NCBI GenBank assembly: GCA_963794385.1
Contig: CAWCDT010000010.1
Location: 62,001 to 126,000 of the forward strand
Origin: Gaiellasilicea sp963794385
Lineage (GTDB): Bacteria; Actinomycetota; Thermoleophilia; Gaiellales; Gaiellaceae
Length of the DNA: 64,000 bases
Direction: 5' to 3'
The notes beneath the pieces are model-generated. The model ran no database searches. It saw nothing but the letters and a program-made list of their open reading frames with translations, and had not been told where the DNA came from. Positions 50,349 to 58,517 of this stretch are shown piece after piece; positions within the stretch are counted from its first letter, which is position 1; the number at the start of each line of letters is the position of its first letter. Both the position numbers and the translations under genes were made by a program.

Positions 50349-51391
50349 TACTTGTGGTGGGGGGTGTCGAGGTCCTCCGGCGTGGCGTAGACGCCGTCGA
50401 GCAGCGTCGCCGGGTCGGGCTGCGGCGACTCCTCGGCCCGCGCGAGCGCATCGTTGAGGAGCTTCTTGACTCTCCCTGCGATCTCGTCCTCCTCCTCGTC
50501 GGTGAGCTCGGCGTTGTCGCGCAGCCAGCTCCGGAACCGCTCGATCGGATCGTGCTTCGCCCACTCCTCGAAGAGCTCCTTCGGCACGTAGAAGGCGTCG
50601 TCGTGGACGGCGTGGCCCTCCATGCGCAGGGTCTGGAGCTCGAGCAGCGTGGGGCCGCCGCCCTCGCGCGCCTTCTCGATCGCGCGGCGCGCCTCACGGT
50701 AGACGGCGAGCACGTCGGTGCCGTCGACGACGACGCCCTCAAAGCCGTACGCCGCGGCGCGGTCGGCGAGGTGCTCGACCGCGTAGCCGAGATGCGTCGG
50801 CGTGGAGTACGCCCACTGGTTGTTGTCGCAGATGAAGACGACCGGAAGGCCACGGACGCCGGCGAAGTTCATCGCCTCGTGCGCGTCGCCGCGCGCCGAG
50901 GCGCCCTCGCCGAACCAGCCGACGGCGACCCGCTTCTCCTCCCGGATCCGGAAGGCGAGCGCGCAGCCGACGGCGACGGGGAGCATCGCCGGCAGGTGGC
51001 TGACCATCGCGATCATCCCGAGCTTCGCGTCGGCCATGTGCACGTTCCCGTCGCGGCCGCGCGTCGGGCCGTCCTCACGGCCCATGTACTGGGCGAGGAT
51101 CCGCCACGGCTCGACGCCGCGGGTGACGTGCACGCCCATGTCGCGGTGGAGCGGCGTGCCGACGTCGTTCGGCCCCATCGCGGTCGCGACGCCGACCGCG
51201 GCGCCTTCGTTGCCGCGCCCGGTGTAGAAGGAGCCGGGGATCTTCCCCTGCTTGTAGAGGATGTGGCCTCGCTCCTCGATCCCGCGTGTGACGAGGAGGT
51301 TGCGGTAGATGCCGAGCAGGTCCTCGCGGTCGAGGCCCGCCTCCCTCACTTCGTGCAGCGAGCCGACCGGCTCCGCCTCGCGTACCGCCAT
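50348..51391 (-). CDS. 2-oxoacid dehydrogenase E1 alpha subunit
   Basis: 347 residues: LLVTRGIEERGHILYKQGKI, SFYTGRGNEGAAVGVATAMG, TPLHRDMGVHVTRGVEPWRI, and the thiamine-diphosphate motif VGWFGEGASARGDAHEAMNF ... CDNNQWAYSTP. Phosphorylation-loop-like LRMEGHAVHDDAFYV follows. HRDMG and the presence of a split E1 beta fit the branched-chain/acetoin/pyruvate E1 group; the exact 2-oxo acid is not decidable. First gene of the minus-strand operon running through E1 beta, E2 and the lipoylation genes. ATG start, 113 bp from the divergent HEAT gene. Confidence 0.93.
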   Translation of the reverse strand: MAVREAEPVGSLHEVREAGLDREDLLGIYRNLLVTRGIEERGHILYKQGKIPGSFYTGRGNEGAAVGVATAMGPNDVGTPLHRDMGVHVTRGVEPWRILAQYMGREDGPTRGRDGNVHMADAKLGMIAMVSHLPAMLPVAVGCALAFRIREEKRVAVGWFGEGASARGDAHEAMNFAGVRGLPVVFICDNNQWAYSTPTHLGYAVEHLADRAAAYGFEGVVVDGTDVLAVYREARRAIEKAREGGGPTLLELQTLRMEGHAVHDDAFYVPKELFEEWAKHDPIERFRSWLRDNAELTDEEEDEIAGRVKKLLNDALARAEESPQPDPATLLDGVYATPEDLDTPHHK

Positions 51392-51504
51392 GCGTATCCA
51401 CTCCAGTCGGGGTTGGGGACGGCCTGCACTCTAACGAGCGCCGGAGTCGTCAGGGTGAACGGTGCCCGCTTCCATTTGTGCGGGCGTGGTGTGAGAATCG
51501 GCCG

Positions 51505-51969
51505 GTGCTCGAGTTCTGGTCACCCCGCGTCGACCGCAGCCGCCGCCGGCGTGACGTGCCGGCGATCGTGGAGGCGCTGCGGAGCGCCGGAGTGCGCGCC
51601 CGTCGCGCGGCCGCGAATGCGCTGATCGCGATTCCCGACACGCGCGCAACCGACGTGCTCGTGGTGGGGCTCAAGGACAACGACGTGCTCGTGCGTACGA
51701 ACTCCGCACTCGCGCTTGGAGAGCTGACCGGGCCACAGTCGGCCGGGGAGGTGCTGAAGTCTCGCGGCGCTCTCGTCGACGCGCTGAGCGACTCGGAGCC
51801 CAGGGTGCGGGCGATGGCCGCCTCAGCGCTCGGCCGGACGAAGGCGTCCGAAGCTGTCGAGCCGCTGATCGGCGCGCTCGACGACTCCGACCTGCTCGTG
51901 CGCAGGACGGCGACCGTCGTCCTGCAGGGCTTCGACGATCCCAGGGCGACAGAGGCGCTGGCGCGATGA
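51505..51969 (+). CDS. HEAT-repeat protein
   Basis: From GTG 51505, 154 residues made of about four HEAT/PBS-lyase-type helical repeats: VPAIVEALRSAGVRARRAAA, ATDVLVVGLKDNDVLVRTNS, LVDALSDSEPRVRAMAASAL and AVEPLIGALDDSDLLVRRTA. These solenoids bind protein or lipid partners; there is no catalytic motif. Its stop overlaps the ATG of the cyclic-nucleotide-binding gene (ATGA), and that gene in turn overlaps the LURP-one gene, so the three are made together and may form a complex. Confidence 0.82.
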   Translation: MLEFWSPRVDRSRRRRDVPAIVEALRSAGVRARRAAANALIAIPDTRATDVLVVGLKDNDVLVRTNSALALGELTGPQSAGEVLKSRGALVDALSDSEPRVRAMAASALGRTKASEAVEPLIGALDDSDLLVRRTATVVLQGFDDPRATEALAR

Positions 51970-52355
51970 GCGAAGCTTCCGACTGCCTCGCGTGCCTGCC
52001 GCTCTTCGCACGCTGCTCGCGGCGGGAGATCGAGCGCGTGGCGCGCTACGCACGCGAGGAGCGCATCCCGGAGGGCGAACGGATCGTGACGGAGGGGGAT
52101 CGGGGCGACTGCTTCTACGCCGTCGTCGAGGGCACAGTGGACGTCGAGCGCGACGGCGCCCACCTACGCACCTTCGGGCCGGGCGACTTCTTCGGCGAGA
52201 CGGCGCTCGTCGCGCACGCGCCGCGGACCGCGTCGATCACGGCGACCAGCCCGGTCCGGGTGCTCGTCTTGCCGGCGCGGGACTTCCGCACTGTCGTGGG
52301 CCGCTTTCCCGCGGTCTACGACGCCGTGCTGCAGGCGGTCGCCGAGCGCACGTGA
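51966..52355 (+). CDS. Cyclic nucleotide-binding domain protein
   Basis: A 129-residue stand-alone CNB domain: LACLPLFARCSRREIERVAR, ERIVTEGDRGDCFYAVVEGT, VDVERDGAHLRTFGPGDFFG. The phosphate-binding cassette reads FGETALVAHAPRTASITA with Gly, Glu and Arg in the expected places, so cAMP or cGMP binding is plausible. No DNA-binding domain follows, unlike CRP. A membrane nucleotidyl cyclase gene lies 2.8 kb downstream (54761-56092). It is sandwiched with 4-nt overlaps between the HEAT and LURP-one genes. Confidence 0.88.
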   Translation: MSEASDCLACLPLFARCSRREIERVARYAREERIPEGERIVTEGDRGDCFYAVVEGTVDVERDGAHLRTFGPGDFFGETALVAHAPRTASITATSPVRVLVLPARDFRTVVGRFPAVYDAVLQAVAERT

Positions 52356-52969
52356 GCGTTGGCTCGCACCTGTCCGACGAGGGGCCGGCGGTCGACTGGC
52401 TCCACGAGGACAGGTTCGTGATCGACCAGGTGATCAGGCCGGTGGCGAACCTCTACCGCGTCTCCGCGTCGGGGCGGCCGATCGCGTTCGTGCGCCAGAA
52501 GAAGCTCGCGATCAAGGAGGACATTCGCTTCTACGCAGACGAGGCGCAGGCGCAGGAGCTATTCCGGATCAAGGCTCGGAAGGTGATGGAGCTCAGCGGC
52601 CGCTACGAGCTGACGACCCCTGCGGGTGAGCGGATCGGGGCGATCGAGAAAGTGTTCTCCAAGTCGCTCTTCCGTTCGACGTGGCGGGTGATCGGCCCTC
52701 TCGACGAGGAGCTCGGCATCGCCAAGGAGCGCTCAGCGCCGGTGGCGGTCATCCGCCGGGTGATCGACGCGGTGCCGTACGGAGAGTTCGTGCCGATCAT
52801 CTTCCACTTCACGATCGACGAGGGCGAGCGTCACCTGGGCGACTTCACGCGCCGGATCGGAGTGCGCGACACGTACGACCTCGACCTTTCGCCCGACAGC
52901 GAGCGCACAATCGACCGTCGTTTGGGAATCGCGCTCGGGGTCGGGCTCGACGCGCTCCAGTCGCGCTAG
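52352..52969 (+). CDS. LURP-one-related (scramblase-like fold) protein
   Basis: From GTG 52352 (GTGA overlap), 205 residues: FVIDQVIRPVANLYRVSASG, FVRQKKLAIKEDIRFYADEA, LFRIKARKVMELSGRYELTT, GERIGAIEKVFSKSLFRSTW, VIRRVIDAVPYGEFVPIIFH. This is the beta-barrel LURP-one/Tubby-like fold related to phospholipid scramblases, here without a membrane anchor in the visible sequence. The function in bacteria is unknown, perhaps lipid binding. Its tight coupling to a cyclic-nucleotide-binding protein and a HEAT protein is notable. Confidence 0.82.
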   Translation: MSVGSHLSDEGPAVDWLHEDRFVIDQVIRPVANLYRVSASGRPIAFVRQKKLAIKEDIRFYADEAQAQELFRIKARKVMELSGRYELTTPAGERIGAIEKVFSKSLFRSTWRVIGPLDEELGIAKERSAPVAVIRRVIDAVPYGEFVPIIFHFTIDEGERHLGDFTRRIGVRDTYDLDLSPDSERTIDRRLGIALGVGLDALQSR

Positions 52970-52978
52970 ATGATTGAT

Positions 52979-54433
52979 CTAGGCGGGGACGCGGAGCGGC
53001 TCGTCGGTCGGGATCTGCGCGAGATCCCGCTTCTTCAGCATCGTCAGCAGGAGGACGAGGCCTGCGAGCAGGAGGACGGTGGCGGCGAAGAACGCGCCCT
53101 TGAAGCCGCTCACGAGCGCGTCGCCGAGCTGGATCGGGTTCGGCGCGCCCGGAAGGCCGGCGAGCTCGTCGTCGGACCGGTTCACCGCGATCGTCGAGAG
53201 CACCGCCAGGCCGATCGCGCCGCCGATCTGCTGCGACGTGTTGAAGAGGCCCGACGCGAGCCCCGCCACGTCCGCCTGCAGGCCGGAGGTCGCGAGCAGC
53301 GTCACCGGCACGAACGTGAGGCCCATGCCGATCGAGAGGGGGATCATCATCGGCAGCACGTCTGCGAGGTAGGAGCCGTCGCGGTCGATCGTGAGCAGGG
53401 CGAGCATGCCGGCCGATGCGATCACGAGGCCGATCGCGGCCGTCGTGCGTAGGCCGAGCGACCTCATCATCCCCTGCGAGACCCCGGCCCCGATGGCGAT
53501 GCCGACCGTGAACGGCAAGAACGCGAGCCCGGCCTCGAGCGGCGAGAACCCGAGCACGCGCTGGATGTACAGCGTGTTGAAGAAGAACATCGCGAAGAGG
53601 CCCGCGGCGACGACGAGCATGACGACGTTCGCGGCGCGCAGCGTGCGCACTCCGAAGATGCTGAGGCGGACGAGCGGCTCGGGCGAGCGGCGCTCGATCA
53701 CGACGAACGCGCTCAGTAGGACGATGGCGAGCGCCAGAAAGCCGATCGTCTCCGCCGACCCCCAGCCGTTCTGCTCCGTCGAGACGATCCCGTAGACGAG
53801 GGCGATCAGCCCGGCCGTCACGGTCACGGCTCCCGGGATGTCGTAGGTCTCGTGCCCCGCGTCGCGCGACTCCGGCACGTAGCGAATCGCCGCTGCGCCC
53901 GCGGCGATCCCGACCGGGACGTTGACGAAGAAGATCCACGGCCACGAGAAGAACTCGACGAGCACCCCGCCTGCGAGCAACCCGGCAGCGGCGCCGCCGG
54001 TCGCGATCGCGGCCCACACTCCCATCGCCTTGTTCCGCTCCGGGCCCTCCTCGAACGTCGTGGTGATGATCGAGAGGGCGGCGGGCGAGATCAGGGCGGC
54101 GCCGAGGCCCTGGAGCCCGCGGCAGAGGATGAGCACCGTCGAGGAGTCGGCGAGCCCGTTCAGCAGGGACGCGACCGTGAAGACGACGAGGCCGGCGAGG
54201 AACACGCGCTTGCGCCCGAGCAGGTCGCCGGCCCGGCCGCCGAGGAGTAGGAAGCCGCCGAAGGTCAGCGTGTACGCGTTCACGACCCACTGCAGGTCGC
54301 CCTCTGCCATGTTCAGGTCGGCCTGGATCGACGGCAGGGCGACGTTCACGATCGTCGCGTCCAGGATGACCATGAACTGCGCGACGCAGACGACCGAGAG
54401 GACGAGCCACGGGTTGACGTGCTTCGTGGGCAA
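52979..54433 (-). CDS. MFS transporter, DHA2 family (EmrB/QacA type)
   Basis: About 484 residues from TTG 54433 (PTKHVNPWLVL), with fourteen likely membrane helices. Signature motifs: LDATIVNVALPSIQADLN (motif D1), GGRAGDLLGRKRVFLAGLVV (motif A) and GPERNKAMGVWAAIATGGAA (motif C). IGMGLTFVPVTLLATSGLQA lies in the second half. DHA2 proteins export drugs, dyes or metabolites with proton antiport. A longer start at 54502 is in frame but would overlap the divergent zinc-ribbon gene. No regulator is adjacent. Confidence 0.9.
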   Translation of the reverse strand: MPTKHVNPWLVLSVVCVAQFMVILDATIVNVALPSIQADLNMAEGDLQWVVNAYTLTFGGFLLLGGRAGDLLGRKRVFLAGLVVFTVASLLNGLADSSTVLILCRGLQGLGAALISPAALSIITTTFEEGPERNKAMGVWAAIATGGAAAGLLAGGVLVEFFSWPWIFFVNVPVGIAAGAAAIRYVPESRDAGHETYDIPGAVTVTAGLIALVYGIVSTEQNGWGSAETIGFLALAIVLLSAFVVIERRSPEPLVRLSIFGVRTLRAANVVMLVVAAGLFAMFFFNTLYIQRVLGFSPLEAGLAFLPFTVGIAIGAGVSQGMMRSLGLRTTAAIGLVIASAGMLALLTIDRDGSYLADVLPMMIPLSIGMGLTFVPVTLLATSGLQADVAGLASGLFNTSQQIGGAIGLAVLSTIAVNRSDDELAGLPGAPNPIQLGDALVSGFKGAFFAATVLLLAGLVLLLTMLKKRDLAQIPTDEPLRVPA

Positions 54434-54482
54434 GACGCGGTTTCTATCAGCCGCGCGCGAGCCCGGCGGTACGGTTTGCCGT

Positions 54483-54764
54483 ATGCCGCCCAAGAAGCGC
54501 AACTGGATCCAGGAGGAGCGTCGGAAGACCCTCGGCGACTGGGTTTCCTTCTGTCTCGGCTGTGGCGCCGTGCAGCGCTACTTCCTGGAGCTCGAGGCAG
54601 AGCTCCCCGCTGTGTGCCTGCAGTGCGGCGGCGAGACGCGGCACCGCTGCCCTGAATGTGCAGCACCGTTTCCGTCGGCGTTTGCGATCGAGTGCGAGGA
54701 GTGCGGCGCCGAGATTCGCCCGCCGGAGGTGCTCGGCGTCCAGATCCGCAAGCCCGGTCGCTAG
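54483..54764 (+). CDS. Zinc-ribbon protein of unknown function
   Basis: 93 residues from ATG 54483. Four CxxC pairs are evenly spaced: FCLGCGAV, VCLQCGGE, RCPECAAP and ECEECGAE, giving two zinc ribbons. The rest is basic at the start (PPKKRNWIQEERRKTLGDW) and at the end (GVQIRKPGR). It could bind nucleic acid or protein. No enzymatic motif. The TAG stop is part of a CTAG shared with the convergent cyclase stop. Confidence 0.78.
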   Translation: MPPKKRNWIQEERRKTLGDWVSFCLGCGAVQRYFLELEAELPAVCLQCGGETRHRCPECAAPFPSAFAIECEECGAEIRPPEVLGVQIRKPGR

Positions 54765-56092
54765 GTAGTCCGGGGCGGCGGCAGCGAGACGAGCCGCAGC
54801 ACCTCGACCGGCTCGGTCCGTCCCTTGACCTGGACCGTGCCGAGGGGCTCGGTCTGCGCGCCCCAGAGCTGCTTCGCCGTCTCGGCGCTGATCGCGACGC
54901 CGCCGACGGGCGCGAGGCCCTCGATCCGCGCTCCGAGGTTGACGGTGTCCCCGATCGCGCTGTAGGTGCGCCCCGAGCCCGTGCCGAGCACGCCGACGGT
55001 CGCCTCGCCCGTGTGCACCCCCGCGCGGAAGCGCGGCCAGTCCGGTTTCGTGGACGAGACCCCGCCGCACGCGTCCTGGAGGTCGAGCGCCGCCCGGGCT
55101 GCACGCTCCGCGTGGTCGTCGCCGTCGAAGGTCGCGAACACGGCGTCGCCGATCAAGCGGTCGATCTCGCCGCCGTGGCGCTCGACGGCGGGGATCGCGA
55201 CGTCGAAGTACCGGTTGAGCATCTCCGTGACCGCACTCGCCTCGTGCTGCTCCGAGAAGGACGTGAATCCCATCAGGTCGGCGAAGAGCACCGAGACCGT
55301 GCGCGTGGCGGCGGCGGTCTCGTCGCGGTAGAGAGGGCTGAAGCGTTCCTCGTGCCACTCCCGGTGCGCCGCCCACGCGATCAGGGCGAACGCGGCGAGC
55401 ATGAGCACGTGCCACTCCCACCACGAGGCCTTCCAATTGCGGGAGAGGCCGATCGCGATCATCGACTCCGCAAGGAGGACGAACGCGATCGTGAAGGCCA
55501 GCAGGAGGGTCGAGTGCCGCTTGCGGTAGAGGACGATGTAGCGGACGACCGCGAACGCGAACAGGACGACTCCGAGCACGGAGAGGGCGACGAGCGGGAA
55601 GGACAGGCGCTCGGGCACGGCGTCGTCGTCGAGGTCGGGGAAGAGCGTCAGCGAGACGACGAGCCAGACGGCGAGCGCGGCGAGCAGCAGGTTCTGGAGC
55701 AATGCCGGTCGCAACCGGCCGCCCTCGGCCGCCGAGGCTGCCGCGAAGCCGCCCGCGACCACGAGCCCGATCGGCGTCGCGATGACGAAGCCGAGATTCG
55801 TGCGATCGAGCAGCACGCCGGGAGTGGCGAGGGCGTGGAGCGCGAGGAAGCCCGACGCCGACAGGAACGCGAGCGAGACGAGGTACACGCGCCGGTCGCC
55901 GCGCCGACGCGCGGCAACGCCGGTGGCGTAGGCGAGCGCCGCATTGATACCCGCCGTGATGAGGACGAGCCAGAAGTGCGAAGGCTGGTGCTGCCAATGC
56001 ACGTCCGCCGACGGCTGCGCGAGGACGACGGCGAGCCCGATCAGCGGGAGCGCCAGGCCCGCTGTGAAGAGGATCAGCCTCGGGCCGGCCAC
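54761..56092 (-). CDS. Membrane class III adenylate/guanylate cyclase
   Basis: 443 residues from a GTG. Residues ~1-250 hold about seven membrane helices; 265-435 is the cyclase homology domain. Metal-binding Asp residues are in SVLFADLMGFTSFSEQ and RLIGDAVFATF; the transition-state Asn/Arg are in SAIGDTVNLGARIEG. The usual substrate-recognition Lys before GD is Arg, so base specificity is uncertain. It makes cAMP or cGMP from the triphosphate at the inner face of the membrane. The nearby cyclic-nucleotide-binding protein is an obvious candidate receptor. It overlaps the flavoprotein gene by 19 bp. Confidence 0.9.
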   Translation of the reverse strand: MAGPRLILFTAGLALPLIGLAVVLAQPSADVHWQHQPSHFWLVLITAGINAALAYATGVAARRRGDRRVYLVSLAFLSASGFLALHALATPGVLLDRTNLGFVIATPIGLVVAGGFAAASAAEGGRLRPALLQNLLLAALAVWLVVSLTLFPDLDDDAVPERLSFPLVALSVLGVVLFAFAVVRYIVLYRKRHSTLLLAFTIAFVLLAESMIAIGLSRNWKASWWEWHVLMLAAFALIAWAAHREWHEERFSPLYRDETAAATRTVSVLFADLMGFTSFSEQHEASAVTEMLNRYFDVAIPAVERHGGEIDRLIGDAVFATFDGDDHAERAARAALDLQDACGGVSSTKPDWPRFRAGVHTGEATVGVLGTGSGRTYSAIGDTVNLGARIEGLAPVGGVAISAETAKQLWGAQTEPLGTVQVKGRTEPVEVLRLVSLPPPRTT

Positions 56093-57693
56093 CGGCTGGC
56101 TTCCTGCTCGGCGAGGTGCGCGTGCACCTCACTCACGGCCAACGCACCGTCCCCGACGGCTGCGGCGACACGCTTGATCGAGCTTGCACGGACGTCCCCG
56201 GCGGCGAACACGCCGGGCACGGTCGTCTCGGTCATCCGCCCCGCGCGTGCGGCCGCCCCGGTGACGATGTAGCCCCAGTCGTCGCGGGCGATGCTCGCCG
56301 GCAGCCACTCCGTCCTCGGAATCGCGCCGATCAGGACGAGCAGCGCCGCCGCGGGCACCTGCTCGACCTCGCCCGTCTCGGCGTCGCGCAGCTCCAACCG
56401 CTCGAGCCTTCCCTCCCCGGCCGCCCGCGTGACGAGGGTGTGGTTGCGCACTTCGACGTTGCGGGTCTCTTCGATCGCGTCGATCAGGTACCGGGACATG
56501 CTCGACGCGAGCGATTCGCCCCGGACCAGGATCGTCACCCGGGCCGCGTAGCGGGCGACGTGCAGCGCCGCCTGGCCGGCCGAGTTGCCACCCCCCACGA
56601 CGTAGACCTCCTCGCCGGTCAGCGCCTGGGCATCGGACATCGACGCGCCGTAGTAGACGCCGACGCCATCGAGCTCGGCGAGCCCGGGCGCGTCGAGCCG
56701 GCGGTACTCGACGCCGAGTGCGAGCACGACTGCGCGGGCCGTCACCTCACCCCCGTCCGCCGTGCCGACGGCGAAGCCGTCGTCGCGAGGCTCGAGCCGG
56801 ACGACGCGCTCTGTCAGCTGGAAGCGCGTCCCGAAGAGCCATGCCTGCTGGTAGGCGCGCTGGGCGAGCTCGCCGCCGCCGAGCCCGCGCGGGAAGCCGA
56901 GGTAGTTGCGGATCAGCGAGCTCGAGCCCGCCTGGCCACCGACGGCGCCGGCGTCGAGGACGGTCGTCCGCAGGCCTTCGGAGGCCGCGTAAACGGCCGC
57001 GCCGAGACCGGCGGGGCCCGCCCCGAGGACGACGACGTCGGCGACGGTCTCCTCGAGCTCGGTCGGGAAGCCGAGCGCCCGGGCGAGCTCGGCCGGCGAG
57101 GGATCCTGGAGCACGGTCCCGTCGGCGAGCGTCACCTCCGGCGGCGCATCCGTCTCGGGGTCGAGGAGCCGATGTGGCGTTCCGAGCCCGTCCAGCGCGC
57201 TCCGCAGCTCGTGGGCCCGCGCTGAACGGGGATCGGCGATCACGGTCACGCCGGCGGGGCCGACGCCCTTCAGGCGCGCCGATTCCTGCAGGAGCTCGGT
57301 GACGGTCCGGTGGAAGACCTCGTCGGGAGACGTGGTCGGTTTGATCACGTAGAGGTCGATCGAGCCGCGCGCCATCGCCTTCAGGACGATCTCCGCGAGC
57401 GAGCGGTCGGCCCACCCGAGCCACGGGATCAGGAGGCCGCGCCGAGCCGCGGGGAAGAGCCCGCGCACGCCCGCGAGCAGCTCGGCTCCCGCGGGGCCGG
57501 CCGCGAGCACCACGGCCACGTCGTCGCCGGCGGCCTGGGCGTGCTCGAGCGTCTCCTTCAGCTCGGTCGTGCCGCAGCCGCCGACCGCGTAGTCGGCGCC
57601 GTAGCGCCTCACGAGCTCCGCTTCGATGCGGGCGCGGTCGGCCGGGTCGTCGTCGGCGACCACGAGCAGCGGCTTGCGGGAAGAGGCGTTCAC
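56074..57693 (-). CDS. Pseudo-receiver / thioredoxin reductase-like flavoprotein fusion
   Basis: 539 residues from ATG. Residues 1-125 look like a CheY-type receiver (LLVVADDDPADRARIEAELV; Lys in YVIKPTTSP), but the phospho-acceptor Asp is missing (VVLAAGPAG). Residues ~145-205 form a small linker domain. Residues 215-535 are the TrxR-like FAD/NAD(P) module: VVVLGAGPAGLGAAVYAASE, VGGQAGSSSLIRNYLGFPRG, VYVVGGGNSAGQAALHVARY, GVFAAGDVRASSIKRVAAAV. The redox CxxC is absent (YYGASMSDAQ instead), so it cannot work as a classical thioredoxin reductase. It probably passes electrons to another acceptor. Confidence 0.87.
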   Translation of the reverse strand: MNASSRKPLLVVADDDPADRARIEAELVRRYGADYAVGGCGTTELKETLEHAQAAGDDVAVVLAAGPAGAELLAGVRGLFPAARRGLLIPWLGWADRSLAEIVLKAMARGSIDLYVIKPTTSPDEVFHRTVTELLQESARLKGVGPAGVTVIADPRSARAHELRSALDGLGTPHRLLDPETDAPPEVTLADGTVLQDPSPAELARALGFPTELEETVADVVVLGAGPAGLGAAVYAASEGLRTTVLDAGAVGGQAGSSSLIRNYLGFPRGLGGGELAQRAYQQAWLFGTRFQLTERVVRLEPRDDGFAVGTADGGEVTARAVVLALGVEYRRLDAPGLAELDGVGVYYGASMSDAQALTGEEVYVVGGGNSAGQAALHVARYAARVTILVRGESLASSMSRYLIDAIEETRNVEVRNHTLVTRAAGEGRLERLELRDAETGEVEQVPAAALLVLIGAIPRTEWLPASIARDDWGYIVTGAAARAGRMTETTVPGVFAAGDVRASSIKRVAAAVGDGALAVSEVHAHLAEQEASRWPARG

Positions 57694-57795
57694 GGGCGCG
57701 TTTCTGCGCCAATCCTACGACGGTGCCGCCTCCGGGCTCCACCGGCGCGCCAGCATGGTGCGAGGCACGCCGGCGGGGTCAAGGGGTGAGCCTCC

Positions 57796-58497
57796 TCACA
57801 TGAGCAACCAGCCGCCGTCGACCTCGAGGTTGACGCCGTTCACAGACGGGTTCTCGAGCAGGAAGACGACCGCGCCGACGACGTCCTGCATCGTGACGTT
57901 GCGCCCCGTGGGCGTCCGGGCGCGCACGTCGGCGACCCGCTCCTGCTTCGGCGCCCACTCGGGGCTGTCGCCGACGATCCCTGGGTGCAGCGCGTTGAAG
58001 CGAACGGGCGCGAGCTCGAGCGCGAGCGTCCGCACCATCGCCGTCACGCCTCCGTTGACTGTCGTGACGGTCGTCGAGCCCGGGTACGGCCGGTCCTTCG
58101 CGAGGCCCCCGAAGACGACCACCGAGCTCGTGTCGCCGAGCCGCGGCGTCAGCGCGTGCACGACTTCCGTGTAGCCGATGAGCTTCAGCGTCACGAGCCG
58201 CGTCGCCGACGCGATGTCGTACTCGCGGGCGCGGTTGTTGTCGCGCTCGATTGCCGCCAGGACGAGGTCGTCGACCGCGCCCACGCCGGAGAGCGCCTCG
58301 CCGATCGCCTCCGGGGCCGCGAGGTCGAACCCGAGCCCCGTCGTGTCGCCGCCGAGCTCGGCGGCGACGCCCTCCGCCCGCGCGGCGTCGCGCCCGGTCA
58401 CGACGACCTGCCGGCCGCGCTCGGCGAAGTGGCGCGCGACCTCCCGCCCGATGCCGGCCGTCCCACCGACGACGATTACTGCTCCAGCTTCGGCCAT
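57796..58497 (-). CDS. SDR-family protein lacking the YxxxK catalytic pair
   Basis: ATG 58497 follows GGAGGAGG and gives 233 residues. The Rossmann start AVIVVGGTAGIGREVARHFA and RQVVVTGRDAARAEGVAAEL indicate NADP binding, and the C-terminal VVFLLENPSVNGVNLEVDGG is standard. The catalytic region reads VVVFGGLAKDRPYPGSTTVT followed by TVNGGVTAMV; the normal Ser...YSASK is not there, with Thr and Gly at the Tyr and Lys positions. It may be a non-catalytic or altered-chemistry SDR. It is 20 bp from the beta-hydroxyacid dehydrogenase upstream. Confidence 0.82.
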   Translation of the reverse strand: MAEAGAVIVVGGTAGIGREVARHFAERGRQVVVTGRDAARAEGVAAELGGDTTGLGFDLAAPEAIGEALSGVGAVDDLVLAAIERDNNRAREYDIASATRLVTLKLIGYTEVVHALTPRLGDTSSVVVFGGLAKDRPYPGSTTVTTVNGGVTAMVRTLALELAPVRFNALHPGIVGDSPEWAPKQERVADVRARTPTGRNVTMQDVVGAVVFLLENPSVNGVNLEVDGGWLLM

Positions 58498-58517
58498 TGC
58501 CTCCTCCTTGTCGTCGT

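Noticed and set aside
47785..50853. A 1022-codon minus-strand frame joining E2 with upstream sequence
   Set aside because: The part upstream of 49200 is an alternate frame of E1 beta and E1 alpha, with no protein-like composition. E2 has its own ribosome binding site and start at 49200.
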